Part shown: one piece after another, positions 13,160-24,978 of the stretch
Position numbering within the stretch: the first letter of the stretch is position 1
Layout: each line of letters starts with the position of its first letter
From: Diphasiastrum complanatum
Lineage: Eukaryota > Streptophyta > Lycopodiopsida > Lycopodiales > Lycopodiaceae
NCBI GenBank assembly: GCA_029204225.1
Contig: CM055095.1
Span: 15,096,049 to 15,160,048 of the forward strand
DNA: 64,000 bases
Direction: 5' to 3'
Program-made: the position numbers and the translations under genes
The notes under the pieces: model-generated
The model's input: the letters and a program-made list of their open reading frames with translations, nothing else
The model's database searches: none
What the model was told of the DNA's origin: nothing

Positions 13160-16100
13160 GCCAACTGGAGAAATGAGGCACGAATTGGCCCTCGCTGTAA
13201 ATCCGACTGGAACCAATTCGAGTCGCCAGCCGATTAAAAATCAGCCGGTTCCGATTCAATTCAGAATCGCCAATTCGTTGCCCTTGAATCGACGATTCGT
13301 GAAACTGCTCTTTTTAAAATCCTTCCACATGATACCTATATTGGCAGCTTTTGAGAAAAATAAACAAAAAGCATTTGGGATCCGGAAAACCCTAACAGGA
13401 ATTCCCATATTGTGTTCCGGATCGTGATCTGGAACGCATTCCAAATCACGATCCAGAATGCGTACTGCATCTATGATTTGTATATATTCAAGTCTATAAA
13501 AAAGATAATAGTTTCCAGATAAACCGCACAATTTTTACACCTGCTTTTTTGTTGGAGCTTGAAACAAAGATCACCTAGAAATCGGGTAGGTTATTGAAAA
13601 GAAAGTGAAGCCAAGAACAAACATAGTTGATTTCAAAAATCTTAGTACACATTTTCTTCTTGGAATCAACAACCTTTTGATTTAACAAACTCAAAACGCA
13701 TAAAGAAATTTCAACTTTAAGGCTTTCCATCAATTTTCCATAGCTTAATGTCAGAAACTAGCTCTTCCAAACAAAACATCAAATCATGAGAAATCATTGA
13801 AGATTTTAGCTTCTCATTCTGTTATAAAAGCATGGACTAAAAATTACTTTGATATACTAAATAAACTGAAAATAATCTTCGCTAAAGCCTTTAGCAGGTA
13901 TGCTAAAGTTGAGAGTTGATGACAGATGATGGTGTTCCTTTGAACATTCAATTTCTTAAAAGAAAGGAAAAAGAGAGCTACAAAGATTCAACACTAACTA
14001 AGTGGCCTAAAGAAGGATCACAAAATTTAAAATGTAAAGAATCATCACAACAATGAGACTTACTAAAAATAGACAGTCTTACAACCTATCTCACATAGTT
14101 GATGGCTCTTTTTGCCCAAGTCTTGACAAACTGGTTCCAAGCGATGCGAGCTGTAACATCAGTAAGCACTGGAGCATGCTGGCGTCGTCGATGAGTATGA
14201 GCATATGTAGTGCGTCTCTGTCTAGGAGGCCCGGTAGGACGTGTAACTCTCATGGTCGCCTGAGGCTGGGTGGTGCGACGTCTTTGCGTCCTGGGTCTGG
14301 AATGTCGTCGCAATCGCTGTCAGTCGTGTCTGCATCAGAATGCAATCTCCTGTGTGAGAAGAAGGATGTAATCTGGGACTGTGTGTCTGGGTAAGTATGC
14401 CGAACTGCCTGACATAGGTCCTGTCGTAAGAGGGACATCTCACGTAGCATAAGTGCCACACAACGGGGGTCCTCGTATGAGATAAGGGACCGCAGTGTAA
14501 CATGTGTCTGACGGAAAAGGCAATGACATCGCCCTCTGAAGGAATGTGTGGCATGTGCTTTCTACTTTTGAGATAGATTGTTGAAAGATTGGAAATGTGA
14601 CATATCAATGTGTTTGAAACTTGAAAGATGGGGAAAATAGAGTTGTGAAGGCTAGAAATAAAATCCAAAAAAAAAACCCTAAAATCGTTGTGAAGGCTAG
14701 AAATAAAATCCCAGAGTTGTCGATTCTTTCCCTTTCCAAACCCTTTTCGAAAAGGCATTTCGAAAAGGTCGATGGAACATTGTGTTGTTCGCTTCTTGAT
14801 ACAACAAGATCGCCAATGCCCTTGTAGCAAATTGTTAAAACAATAATTTTAATCGCTCAAGGACAGCAAATACAATGGAAGACTTAGGTGATATCTACTC
14901 ACCTGCAGCCAGCCCTTTACTCATTAATCTTAGCTTCATGTTGCAGTAATTACAACAACTCCAAGAACTTGTGACAAAGGACTGGAATTAGGGGAAAAGA
15001 GCTTCAAGTACGGATACAAGATGAATCAAAAACACTAAAAATCGTGCATTTAGGAGCCTCAAAAACAAACCAAGCAGCAACACCTAGTGGGGGAAAAGTT
15101 AAGAGGAGAAAAACGCAACATGGTCAGATGTGGTAAAGGGTAACATTTCCTACGAATTATATTATATTGGTACATTGGCCCATGTGCCATGCGTAGGTTT
15201 AGAAATACCACACAATTTAAGGTTCATATTGAAGGGGTGGAAACAGGGGAGCATTTTATCTTCCATTGTCCACTATATTATTAGATCAAAGGTAGCCTAT
15301 TCAAAATTCAGCCTATCAAACTACACACCTTGATAAAGTATGACCATCAGAGATGTGTTGCCCTAATGGTACGTAAGATCACTGAGATGTTCCAAATACG
15401 AGTGGCTATAGTTCAAATCCCTTGCACGCCACAAAAACAGATCACTTCACTTTTTTCTAGAAGGAGAGTCTACAGAGATGCAGAGGTAGATTTGGACACC
15501 GTGCTGGGAATCAACGGTCCCACCTCAACGTGTTATTCTTTACGTCGCCCTAGACACATCGTACCAGTTTCAATATCAACAACGTCCCCTATGGTTATTA
15601 CAGCCAAGCAATGAGAGATAGAGAAACTACATATACATATACTCACTTGTCCCAAAATATAATTTAGTTTTTTCAATTGAGTTAAAAATATAGTTATCCT
15701 CATTACACAATCTTTTTTTTGTAGTACAATGTATAGTTAGCCGATCATTCACTTTATTTTGGATTTTACGACATGTGGTTTACAATCATAGTACTTTACA
15801 ATGTTGGAGACATTACACTACATTCACACTCCCACAACATTTCATTCACACTTAAAATGTACTCGATAGTCTAACATACGTGAAGGATATTGTTGCCATT
15901 TTACTTCATATGTTTGAAGTGGATTAAATCATACAAAGAACGTCATTCCTCTGAAAATATGGTTTCAGCTTTGTGCCTGGCTTGTTTTATATAGAGGGCC
16001 GTAAAATGAAATGTGAAGTAGATTATCATTTGTGAAAATGACATGTGACACATTATGAAATCTTGGAGTCCATAAAACTTTTCAAAAGCAGTTTACAGTC

Positions 16101-17297
16101 AATATAATGTCCATAAAGAATTTGGGGCAGCACATCACACCTCGTACTATTCAAAATCTATGGGCCATAAAAAATATTTCAGCAGCAAAGTAAAATGCGA
16201 ACACGATCCTTTACGCTGGGGAGAAGTCTTTTTTATGACCTTTACACCAGGTGCAACAGCCTCGCCATGATTTTATGGCCGTTTTATCGGCTGCAAAGGT
16301 CACAGAAAAGACTATTCTCCTCAATATATCAAGGTACTTTGCAAACCGCAACAAAGCTTTCTTTCTCTCTCTTCAAATTATGGATATGAGGCCTCCAGCC
16401 TAGTCTTAGTGCTAAACGTGATAAAGGAAACTCTTAAGTTAAAATAGAAGATGCCAAAAAGGACAAATTCCAAATCTAATAATATGCATATCATCGTTAA
16501 GACATGGATGTAGAGCAGACCCAATAGGTTATTCTAGAAGTCAAGCGTTCCCTCAATCACTTTTCAGTCTTTTTTCCATGAGCTCTCCATTAGATATGAC
16601 TCGACAGTCTCATATTAGAAACAAGTAACACTTTGATCAGCAAGGGGTCAATCAGGTATCACATGCGGAAAGTAGAAACATGGTGCCGAAATACATAGCA
16701 AAAGACATATCATATTTGAACCGATATAACTGTGGAAGGATGGAACTAGGGGTAATCCATAGCGTCCCTATCCTCTCATTGTAACCCGGAATATATATTG
16801 TGGAAATAATTCTAACTTCTTCTTATTACGTTACTTTTGCCTTCCGAGTCCCAATCTATGCTCTTTACTTGTTCTTCTGGAAAAACATTAACTGGTTCGA
16901 TGTGTTATCTAACTTCTTGTTATATGGGGAAGATTTGTTAACACGCTACTAGGTCCTCATAATATATCAGAAGGCAATCATAGCCTGGCCATAATTTTTT
17001 CAGCTAACTTGCAATGTGGTGAGTCCTAGCCATCACGGTTAGATCAGAATTCAGAGATGCCGATGCAACGAAGACTGAGTTATAAGCGCGCCAATTTTTT
17101 CGCTGGATATTCTTGACCGAAACAAAGCATTAACGGTTTAGACGAAATACAAACACCTGGCGCTCACGGACCAGACTTACACAAAACCTGATATCTTGTT
17201 AGATGCCAAAATACGAAAATATGGGAGGGAGAAACAGCGGCCACTAACATGGAAACTGTAGCTCTCCAGGCTGAACGCTGAGCATCTCGCTAGGCAT
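2081..17297 (-). CDS. VAP27-type vesicle-associated protein (MSP domain), 5' half, four exons, 3' end off window
   Basis: Minus-strand exons are 17249-17297, 2769-2839, 2400-2481 and 2081-2196. Their phases fit exactly: 49 nt, then 71, 82 and 116 nt, each bounded by AG and GT. Joined, they encode about 106 residues of a major sperm protein (MSP) domain. Visible VAP landmarks are [28 protein letters not shown] and MQCKDKF. VAP27/PVA proteins are ER membrane adaptors that bind FFAT-motif partners at ER contact sites; in the family the MSP domain is followed by a coiled coil and a C-terminal membrane anchor. Those later exons were not found in 1-2080 and should lie left of the window. Exon 1 starts at ATG 17297, the normal VAP27 start position. 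Intron 1 is 14.4 kb and filled with transposons. No stop or frameshift is seen in the four exons, so the gene is probably functional. Confidence 0.9.
3294..4420 (+). pseudogene. Ty3 gag with zinc knuckle, broken
   Basis: Translation starts [11 protein letters not shown] at 3294. A stop follows at 3682, then the frame reopens with a retrotransposon gag domain ([28 protein letters not shown]). Another stop lies at 4218. A zinc knuckle CFICK...GHNKSQC near 4389-4430 needs a one-base shift to read through. Gag would package the element RNA. The breaks mean no intact Gag can be made. Confidence 0.75.
4684..5058 (+). pseudogene. Ty3 aspartic protease region
   Basis: The protease begins [10 protein letters not shown], the retropepsin active-site segment, with Asp where Ser is usual (D-S-G becomes D-D-G). 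The C-terminal [10 protein letters not shown] matches the ILGMDWL flap-distal motif of Ty3 proteases. It is separated from Gag and RT by stops. Confidence 0.75.
5207..6323 (+). pseudogene. Ty3 reverse transcriptase and RNase H, frameshifted and interrupted
   Basis: The first frame (5207-5640) has [30 protein letters not shown] and [16 protein letters not shown] one-base shift near 5640 moves to [13 protein letters not shown] and the catalytic YLDDILVFS, then HYLGHIIS and the RNase H start [10 protein letters not shown]. The RNase H reads to YEKELFA and is cut by the hAT insertion. A partial RNase H continues at 11626. Confidence 0.85.
7160..10954 (-). CDS. hAT transposase, BED finger + DUF659 + dimerisation domain, about nine exons
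   Basis: Minus-strand exons with GT/AG borders: about 10709-10954 (BED zinc finger, [18 protein letters not shown]), 10074-10509 (Arg/Gly linker and [15 protein letters not shown]), 9715-9916 (DUF659, [16 protein letters not shown]), 9245-9456 ([21 protein letters not shown]), 8715-9020 ([15 protein letters not shown]), 8362-8567, about 7945-8155 (hAT dimerisation, [18 protein letters not shown]), about 7590-7710 and 7160-7380 (acidic tail). Phases match at the joins checked. The 8362-8567 exon needs a frame change, so activity is doubtful. The protein would bind the termini and catalyse cut-and-paste transposition in the nucleus. Confidence 0.8.
11131..11462. repeat. (CA)n, (TC)31 and (GC)8 microsatellites
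   Basis: CACACA-rich sequence covers 11131-11380, followed by a pure TC tract at 11385-11446 and GC repeats to about 11462. They lie inside the hAT element between the transposase start and the right terminus. Long SLSLSL or RERERE reading frames here are repeat artefacts. Confidence 0.9.
11626..11773 (+). pseudogene. Ty3 RNase H, part after the hAT insertion
   Basis: [16 protein letters not shown] and then FDQESIKWL directly continue the RNase H that is interrupted at 6323. A stop at 11771 ends the frame. The repeated 12-mer gttgtttgcaat at 6308-6319 and 11626-11637 marks the join. Confidence 0.85.
11817..12476 (+). pseudogene. LINE fragment: ORF1-like domain joined to an endonuclease start
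   Basis: The open frame holds an ORF1-type C-terminal domain ([30 protein letters not shown]). It then reads into [24 protein letters not shown] and [11 protein letters not shown], the N-terminal half of an apurinic-type endonuclease found in non-LTR retrotransposons. The endonuclease stops after its first half. No reverse transcriptase follows. Confidence 0.6.
12470..13157 (+). mobile_element. ORF1-only LINE remnant with (CT)45 tail
   Basis: A frame to 12885 encodes an ORF1-like RRM/C-terminal region ([40 protein letters not shown]). It resembles the domain at 11884-12100. About 180 bp of apparent 3' UTR ends in AATAAAGCTCTCTC and runs directly into the CT tract at 13068-13157. ORF1 followed at once by a 3' end, with no RT, suggests a deleted or half-LINE unit. 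Confidence 0.55.
13068..13157. repeat. (CT)45 microsatellite
   Basis: A 90 bp pure CT dinucleotide tract abuts the LINE-like 3' end AATAAAG. Encoded Ser-Leu or Arg-Glu repeats are artefacts. Confidence 0.95.
14086..14530 (-). pseudogene. Transposon-like exon copy A (family unknown)
   Basis: The minus-strand reading contains [37 protein letters not shown] and APPSLRRP, then an Arg-rich stretch ending [12 protein letters not shown] at 14086. Homologous sequence lies on the plus strand at 15338-15570. The family is not recognised; repetition in opposite orientation suggests mobile origin. Confidence 0.4.
15338..15614 (+). pseudogene. Transposon-like exon copy B, inverted relative to copy A
   Basis: The plus strand reads [33 protein letters not shown] and YSLRRP in the same order as the minus-strand copy at 14236-14530. 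The two copies differ at many positions, so the duplication is old or came from two related elements. No function is assigned. Confidence 0.4.
17249..17297 (-). CDS. VAP27-like gene, exon 1
   Basis: This 49-nt coding exon encodes [16 protein letters not shown] plus one base, followed by a GTTAGT donor. The extra T joins the TT at the start of exon 2 to make the Phe of the conserved ELxFPFELKKQ block. The exon is too short for ORF calling and lies 14.4 kb from exon 2. It was assigned by protein match and phase. Confidence 0.85.
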
Positions 17298-18740
17298 GGT
17301 CGAAATCTGTGTGGTGCTTACGCAAACCTTCACACAACGTCTTCCCGCTCGGATAGATCTAGCTTTCGTATTTCCAGAATTACATTTACTGACGAAAATC
17401 AAGAAATCCTTGAAACATCACTCCATCTTGCCCCAGCCAAACAGCGGCCACCTTGATTGGCCCCGAAAGCAACCTTCCAACCTTATTTTCAATGAACCGA
17501 GACCTCTGCAAAAGTAACCGCCCTCAATCTGATCAAACTTTGCAAAAAGCTTCCAGACTTGCACAGACACTTAAGAAGCGACGATGAGGCTGGAAAGCTA
17601 CACACGGAAGCCTGCAGCATATGGTTGAGGGTGCAGAGACGATCCAGGACAGAGTTATTATCGTACGAGATCTCCACGGATCTAGAATCTGCACGACAAA
17701 ACAGAAACGATGCAAAAACAGACGAGGAAGCCGATGAAGAAGAAGCAGAAGAAAAGAAAACGAAAAAGAAAATGGAAAGGAATCTCTGTGCGAGAGAAAT
17801 GAACGAGCCTTCGAGCGGCACGAGGTATTCTGAGTTCAAACACTTGGATTCGTGCCACGTGCCAGACTGGCCACTTGGACTCTTTACGATCCTCGATTAT
17901 TTAACGGGACAAAATCTGGACGTCTACGACAGGATCCAACGGTCAATGCCCTCAAATCGGTCCGTGTCATGAAAAAAAGCCTCAAGACAGGGAGGATGCC
18001 ACGTAGCCTTTTAGGGCATCTCAAAAGCCCTAATATCTGGGAGCTGGTAAATCTACTAGCGCTTCCACAAACGACACGTGTCTACCTTATATCTCACCTC
18101 ACTACCTAATAATATGGGGTCTTTATAAAGCAAAGGAAAAGTGATATGTTTCGCCAGTGGTTAGAGACCCCTAAATTAGGGTTGCAGAACTGACCCTATT
18201 TTCTTGAAAAGTAAGGATTAAATTAGGGTGCCAGAGAAAGAGATACGTGGTTAGGTGAAGCTGGCAACTAGGGTTCAAAGTTCAAACCCTAAACCAGCGA
18301 AACCTCGGACTGGGGTTAGGTGAATCTGACTCAACCCTGCCAGCCTGGACTCCGGACACAGGGACGCGTGTTCGTCAGTGACGGGTGCACATTGCTCAGA
18401 GGGGGCCCCTCTAAGATCCGTCACATACATTCAGCACTCGAACTTTCACACTTGACCAGTTGGATGCTCGCCACGCGTCAGCGAAACCTAGAGTCTCCAC
18501 GAATGATACGTGGCAGAAATCCAATGCATATTTACAAAATCCAACGGTTCCAGGATTTAAAGGTTATCGTGCCTGCCTGGACGTGCTTCGGACGAATTTA
18601 ATAGATTTCAGGTTTCCAAGACCGTCAAATTTGAAGGACATAAATTTCTGACAAATTTCATTCTGGAATCTGGATGGAACGTGAAAAGAAAGTTCTACTA
18701 GTTGATGTAAACTTTAGTTGCACGTGACGTGAGACATTTA
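17298..18740 (-). promoter_or_regulatory. 5' UTR and promoter region of the VAP27-like gene
   Basis: This GC-richer stretch lies directly upstream of the VAP27-like start codon and differs in composition from the AT-rich flanks. It holds several ACGT cores (CCACGTGCC near 17855, GACACGTGTC near 18071, CACGTGACGTG near 18720) and telo-box-like AAACCCTA/TTAGGG words near 18168-18300. No TATA box could be fixed for the minus strand. A TATA-like TTTATAAAG near 18122 points the other way, so a divergent plus-strand transcript is possible. Confidence 0.45.
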
Positions 18741-20480
18741 AACTAAACTTTTCCATTGAGACACCATAGAAAATGCTTTTTACTCGGCTTTTGGTGCTTT
18801 AAGGGAACCTCTTTTGAGTATTCTCAAAAAAAAACTTGCATTTTTTAAAGGTTTCTGAGTTTTTTGAAGACTATTACTCATAAAAGGGTTCATATGCACA
18901 GTATAAAAAATTGTCAAATATTTTATGATATCGATTCTTGAAAAAACATGGTGGTTCCATTCATATACTTTGCTGATTTTCTCGAGCATTGCTTGGCTTT
19001 AACAAGTGTCGTTCTAGCCTGCAAGGAATGCCTCAAGTCAGTGTTCGGGAAAGCCGGCATTCTTAAGGAATGGAACCGGCATCTTTTCCCAAAAATTGAC
19101 AACTACAAAATTTTACAGGATTTTTTACATGATAAATTTGAGATTTTATAGGGGAAAACCGGAAAGTAGAAGCATATCCCCTGGTAGTAGCCGGAATACT
19201 CCTTAAGATATCGGATTTTTGAGGGAAACCTCAAAAAAGTCTCCCGAACACTGCCTCAAGTGTCAATGAGCCTACTCGCCCTCCTACAATCGGTGCTTTG
19301 TTGCTTAGAACTTTCCTTTTGGAGATCCAATTCATCACACAAAATGAGCACTTTCTTTTTGGAGTTAGACTCCAAGTCACCATACAAAAGATGACATACA
19401 AGATAGAGAAAAAGGAGTCAAGCTTACTATCTTGAGTGTGATGCTTAAAAAGTCATCATTTGTCAAGGTCACCATATTCAATTGGGTTACATGTAAGAGA
19501 AAAGCTCGTCCCCCATTCACGTAGGGCTTGACTAAGCCCAGTCAAGCCCAATGAGTTGTTGACATCTAGAAGCCGCGTTCTTCTTGTTTGGACTTAATCT
19601 TATATGTGATGTTTGATAAAAATGTACCCAACAAATACCAGTATTATTGATTAGAAATGAAACATTACGAAAACAAATATAAAATTCATCAATGCAAGAG
19701 GAGGGGGAAATTTCAACGCATTATGAAACTCCCTTTTATTTTCACAGTCTCTTATGAAACTCCTCTTATGGTGTGAGTACTATTCACTTTTCATTGGATG
19801 TGAGATAAGGGAATTTATTTGTTAGCAGCCTATCACTTTGTACTACTTTGACGGAATACCTTAGTTGCCTAGTGATAATCAATTTTTATTTGTAAGGTTT
19901 TGGAAATTAAGAGGGGGGGGGGGGGGGATATGCATACAATTCGTGCTCCAGGTAAGATATTTAATAACTAGACTGTCCTTGAATGATTTAAGAGGTTTTA
20001 GCAACTTGATGATATTCAATATTCAATACTTTAATCAGTATAGGAGGCATTGGCCTTGTCTATTTAAGTGATAAACTATTGAAATTATGGTATTTCATAT
20101 TCGAGGATGATTTTATCGAGCTCAAAACTTCAACCATGTTCAAATTGCATTGCCTGGTTCAGGTAGAAAGAAATATACCTTGAAATAGAAAGATAAAGAA
20201 AGCTCTGAGAGAAGCTCAAGAAAGAGAGTATTGGGCCGAGGAGAGACACATTTTGAATTAAAACATTTCAAACTAATTTGAGTATAGATATTTTCTATAA
20301 TGTTACAAAAAACTTCAGATCTAGATATAGAGTTGTTTTAGCAATTATTTTTCAATTGGAACATGACTAGATCTTAAAAAGGCTAAATTTGAGTTGTTTG
20401 TCTAAATGTTGTGAATATTTGAAAATTTATCATACATCTGAGAATCGTAAAACTTAAACTTTATTTTCGCTATGTATTTG
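18741..20480. other. Intergenic, no gene seen
   Basis: AT-rich sequence with only short frames. A G14 run lies near 19914-19927. No protein family or RNA gene was recognised. Confidence 0.5.
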
Positions 20481-20483
20481 GTA

Positions 20484-20640
20484 ACTCAATTTAATGGGAG
20501 ATTGATTAGAAAGTCTAGAATCGGGAGTGGAGTAAGGCAAGGATGTCCTTTTTATGTTATTGTCTTATGTTCTTAGCCTCTAATATATAGAATATCTTGA
20601 GAATTCTGCTTAGTTTTTTTACATGCCTGGCCTAAGGACT
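20484..20640 (+). pseudogene. LINE reverse transcriptase fragment
   Basis: The plus strand reads FNGRLIRKSRIGSGVRQGCPF, matching the RT segment NG...RGxRQGCPLSP of plant non-LTR retrotransposons. The frame closes soon after. Only this core motif and weak flanks remain. Confidence 0.55.
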
Positions 20641-21522
20641 TGGGAAAAATCATAAGCCTTAAATGTGAGCCATATGAAAAGTCCAAATTGGAATAATTTT
20701 TAACTTAATTGGGTCTTTGTGGCCAAAATTACCAAAAATGTAGGTGTCTATGTAAGAGTATCTAATTATCATAGATTTGATTTAATCTTTGAGAAATTTC
20801 AAACATTTTGCTTCCTCTAAGCTAGTTTTCCATTTTGTCAATTTGGATTGGTGCCAAAGTCACTTTGGGAATTTTTTTATGATTATGATAATATTTTTGA
20901 GGAAATAAAATTGTTTGTGTAAATTCAAAAGTTTGCGCACACCCATTGAGAACATAAATTTAGATCTTGAAGACCCTAAAGTCTAGTACAACAAATCTAA
21001 ACAATGAGCAACATTGGACATTGAATGTTGAAAAACTGATAGAGGTTGATAAAAAAATTTGAGGAAAGGGTCACAACAATGGATTTTGCACTTTGACGAC
21101 AAACAAATCAGTTTCACTCAAGATTGCCAAACTAGCATATAAGAAGAACAATCTTGGCAATGGCTACCGTAGTCTTTGATAACCATTCAACATGATAGAC
21201 CTAAAGCAAGTATATGACTAAAAACAAGTACATAAGACACCAACCAATAATATTTACCTCAAAAAACAAATGTAAAGTCGCTATACAATTTGAGTGTAAG
21301 CACCACTGTCAAGAAACTTGATTATCTGAATGTGCTCACTTTGTGAAAAACTTATAGATAAGCTCGAATCTGATATTTAGGATTTATCCACTTTCATTCA
21401 TGCCTAAACCTAACATCCTTAATTTAAATTGATAGCACCATTGACTTTTTGGTGACTCAACAAGACTATCTACCTACTAATTACTACATTCGATCCTTCT
21501 ATTTTGGGATAAAATGACTTTC
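20641..21522. other. Intergenic, no gene seen
   Basis: AT-rich sequence without recognised coding or repeat structure, ending where LTR-like repeat X begins. Confidence 0.4.
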
Positions 21523-22165
21523 TGTTGAGGGTATTTCTTGTAAATAAATAAATATAGCCGGAAGTAGAAAATAAGTTGTGAGGGCCGTGGCATCCTGCGT
21601 GCGTAAGCCCATAGCCCAATGAGCACTTGAAAAATATTGTATTCTAAATAAACTAGATTTGGGCCATGTAATCAAAATAATGTAAAAGGGTCCAAAGTTA
21701 AGTTAAACAAGTTTTGTTAAGTTCTAATTAATAGTCAAAGTCAATATGGTGGTAAGTGGGGTGTGCTTCCTTATGCACCTTAGATTGAAGCGTGTTTCTT
21801 TTGAAGGGTTAGGATTCCAATCCTCCCTCCCTTGAAGCAGCCAATAGAAACCAAGGAGCAAGGACCTCCTTAAAGATAAAAAGGCACCTCTTGTACTTCA
21901 TTTCACATGCTAATTGAGAGGAAGAGACTCTACCATTTTGAGTACTCAAGCATCCTCATGTGCTATTGCTTTTGTGTCCAATGCTCTTTTGCTTGAAGTT
22001 TTCTATTTCCCTTGGATTGTTATTTCATTGTTTATGATAGTTAAGGCTTTTCATTTGATGCTTGCAATAGCTAATGAGCACCTCCCTCTAATCTCTATTT
22101 GTCTCTTCCTTTCACCTCTACCAAGAATGTGGGAAAGGGTTAATGTTAGTTTGATGATAGAGTTA
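21523..22165 (+). repeat. LTR-like repeat X, left copy
   Basis: Begins TGTTGAGGGTATTTC and is repeated in the same orientation at 43103-43738, over 90 percent alike by eye. The shared part ends near GATAGAGTTA. Its TG start and paired spacing suggest an LTR, but the right end and a target duplication could not be fixed. Confidence 0.6.
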
Positions 22166-23298
22166 GTCTTTTTTGTAATGGATCTGTTGGAAGCTAGAGG
22201 AGGAGGTGTTTGGAGGTATACATAGTGGAGACCTAAGACAGCCTCTAAAGGCTTGACATATCATCACACTCACCAAAAAACCTCAAAAAACCAAGAGATC
22301 TACAATTTTGGAGGGAAAAAGTGAGCAAAAAAACCATCAGAATTTATTTCTCTATATCTAGTGGATAAGAACTCGCACGACTGGCAATAGTCTGAGGACA
22401 CTATCCCAGCCCTGCATATAAGCCTACGAGAGTTACTTCCTAACATATTTTCAAAAAACTCAAAAAAGTCATAAAAATTCAAAAAATCATTGTAAAACCC
22501 AACAAAATCAAAACTGCTCAGTAGCCTTCACTAGACCTCCTGTAGCACACAAACGAGTCTGTGAGAGTTGCTTTGCAGAGAAAGACCTGCTATGAGAGTT
22601 CCCAAGTTCTAGAAGAACCAAAATGAAGTCATAACCCTTGCCTATAGTATCTTTTGCAGTTTTTGTGGCAACTAACTCTTGCAAGACCTCCTGTAGCTAG
22701 ATCTCATTGAGATAAGCTCACAAACGAATTTGCGAGAGTTCATCTTGTTCCAATGAACTGCAAAAAGGTTCCAAGTGCTAAAAAAAATGAAAAATCATGA
22801 ACCCTCGCCCAAGTAACTCTAGCAGCATGGTCCATTGAGTCCATAAAGTTATTTTCCATCAGTGATCAAGTCTACGAGAGTTAATATTTAGTATTGATAA
22901 ATCTATAAGCTAAAAAGTGACTAAAAACACTATCAGACATCAATAACTTACAAATCTTCAAAATTTCACCTTCTTCACTTATTACAGAGCTAGATCCATA
23001 CCATATCCAGCTTCAGTTAAGGGGGCAAGAGTTGCTTCCTAGTAGATCTCAAGATATTAGAGTTTTTGACTGCAAAACAGTACAAAGAACTCTCGCACAG
23101 ACAACCCTCACATGATTAACCTTTGTAGATAGGATTAGTAGAAATATTTGTCTCAGATCTGACTATTGTGAAAATCTCAAGCGAATCAGAGCAAGGATCA
23201 GAGAGAAATCAAGAAAAAACCGCCAGAAATGGGCTAAAATCACACTAATAGTCATCAAAACTGATCAGATCCTCACAGATCCAAATTGCTTTCTCTAA
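22166..23298. other. Noncoding stretch between LTR-like repeats X and Y
   Basis: No long frames. It has recurrent words such as CTACGAGAGTT, GCGAGAGTT and ACAAACGA spaced irregularly from 22370 to 23110, which look like degenerate internal repeats of an LTR element leader. No protein was recognised. Confidence 0.35.
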
Positions 23299-23716
23299 TG
23301 TTATGGCCATATTCAGTTGTGGACATGGAATAGTCCTAATATGGTAGATTGGCCCTCCAGTGTTTGATCACGCCTAGATTTTATTCCACGTCGAGGCTTG
23401 TTGGTGACTAATGACCTTGAGAGGACTCAGACACTCTAATTGAGACATATGCAGTAGTGCATGTACGTGTGACTGATATAGGCAGGAGGTATGCATGAAG
23501 AGATGTGACTTATTTATAGTTGACCTGCATGGGGATTGCATGGGTTCATGCACAAGATCCTACTCTCTATATATTGAGGTGGTGATTATTCCGTCTACGA
23601 GAGTGGTCTAGGTTACCTGTAGAGCTCTTCTCCTCTTGCTATCACATGGCATGGCTTGGGGGCTAGATCCAAGAGGATTCTCCAGGAGGGATCTAGGATT
23701 GGTTGGGCGGTTTTGC

Positions 23717-24398
23717 TGTTAAAAATTCACAATTCTAGCTTGACTAGTTTTGGTCATATGACTTGTAAATAGTTAGATGGTCATGATGTGGCTTGTCACA
23801 CGTGCCAAATAGCATAGGATTCCATTCATAAGGATGTTCTCAAGTAGACCTAAGTGTTAGAACCTTTGGAATGAGTCCAAATTATGCTTAGATACAAGGG
23901 AGAAAAAATAGGAGCTATTTTTGGTAATTTTTGCATTGTTGAGGGATCTCCAAGATTCCAACCCTAACTTGGTAGGGATGAAATATCCACCAAAATTAGC
24001 ATTAGGGATAGGTTTAGGGCTACTCATACCTGCCCAAAACCGTGATGGATCATGTATATATAGGTGATGATATCTCACCAAAATCAATCAAGCAATTTCA
24101 TGTTTTTTCTCTCATAATGGTGCAATTGCTCTCTATGTTCATAATTGTTTGAGTACTTGTGATTACTAATGATTATAGGATTGAATGTAGGTCTGGTGTA
24201 CAGTACTCAGACTGTGGGAGGCCGTACTTTCACACGTGTGAAGCCTTCTTCAAGGATTTGGGCCATTTAGTGAGGTTCAAGCATAGATTTTTGATGGATT
24301 TTGATGGTTCAACTTGTGCTAATCTTATGAAATCATAATCTATTGTTTCCCTCATCATTTCAAGTGTTTTAGGATCCTTATTTGCTATAATTTTTACA
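23717..24398 (+). repeat. 5' LTR of copia 2
   Basis: TG...CA-bounded 682 bp, followed directly by the primer-binding site TGGTATCAGATCC. Matches 34447-35128. Confidence 0.95.
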
Positions 24399-24978
24399 TG
24401 GTATCAGATCCTAAAGGCTGAAATGAGCTAAATCCTTGGTTTTCATTTAATTTGATCACAATTTTTGATCTAAATCTTGTGTAGATTGGATCTTAGCATC
24501 TAGTATTAATTCTAGAACTCAAAGTGAGTCAAATACATTGGAGATTGGTGTTGCGTGACTTCATTTGCAGGTGTTTAGGTGTCTAAAACCAGAGGCAAAG
24601 TTGAATTCAATTCACATTACCAAGATAGCAAGTTTTGCTTGCTCCAAGCATTGATTTCTAAGCGAGTTTTGGAGGTGATTTCATAGAGGAGGCTTTTTAG
24701 CATTCAAGGAGAGGGAAGATCAGAGTTTTGGGGACTCTTCAAGGCTATTCTAAGGTGTAGTAGGCACCTCCTAAAGTGATTTAGATTCAGTCCAACCATT
24801 GCTTGACTTATGCACCAAATTAGATCAATTTTTCATCAATTTTGATCATTTTTTGCTTGTGATTGGATAGTAGATTGTGTTGCATCCTCATTAAGTTCCA
24901 TTCTTTTACAAGTGATTTTAGGAAGTATATTAGGTTGCTGAAATTCACTCTTGATCAGATCATTTGGAAGCTTTAATG

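Larger units (their letters stand above)
13158..17248. other. Remainder of VAP27-like intron 1, no intact gene
   Basis: AT-rich intronic sequence. It holds a 10-bp-arm inverted repeat (GGATCGTGAT ... ATCACGATCC) at 13419-13454 and the inverted homologous pair at 14236-14530 and 15338-15570. Nothing else was recognised. Confidence 0.5.

Noticed and set aside
17489..17972. Frames in the GC-rich region upstream of VAP27 exon 1
   Set aside because: Low-complexity Ser or Glu runs with no recognised domain; the region fits better as 5' UTR and promoter.
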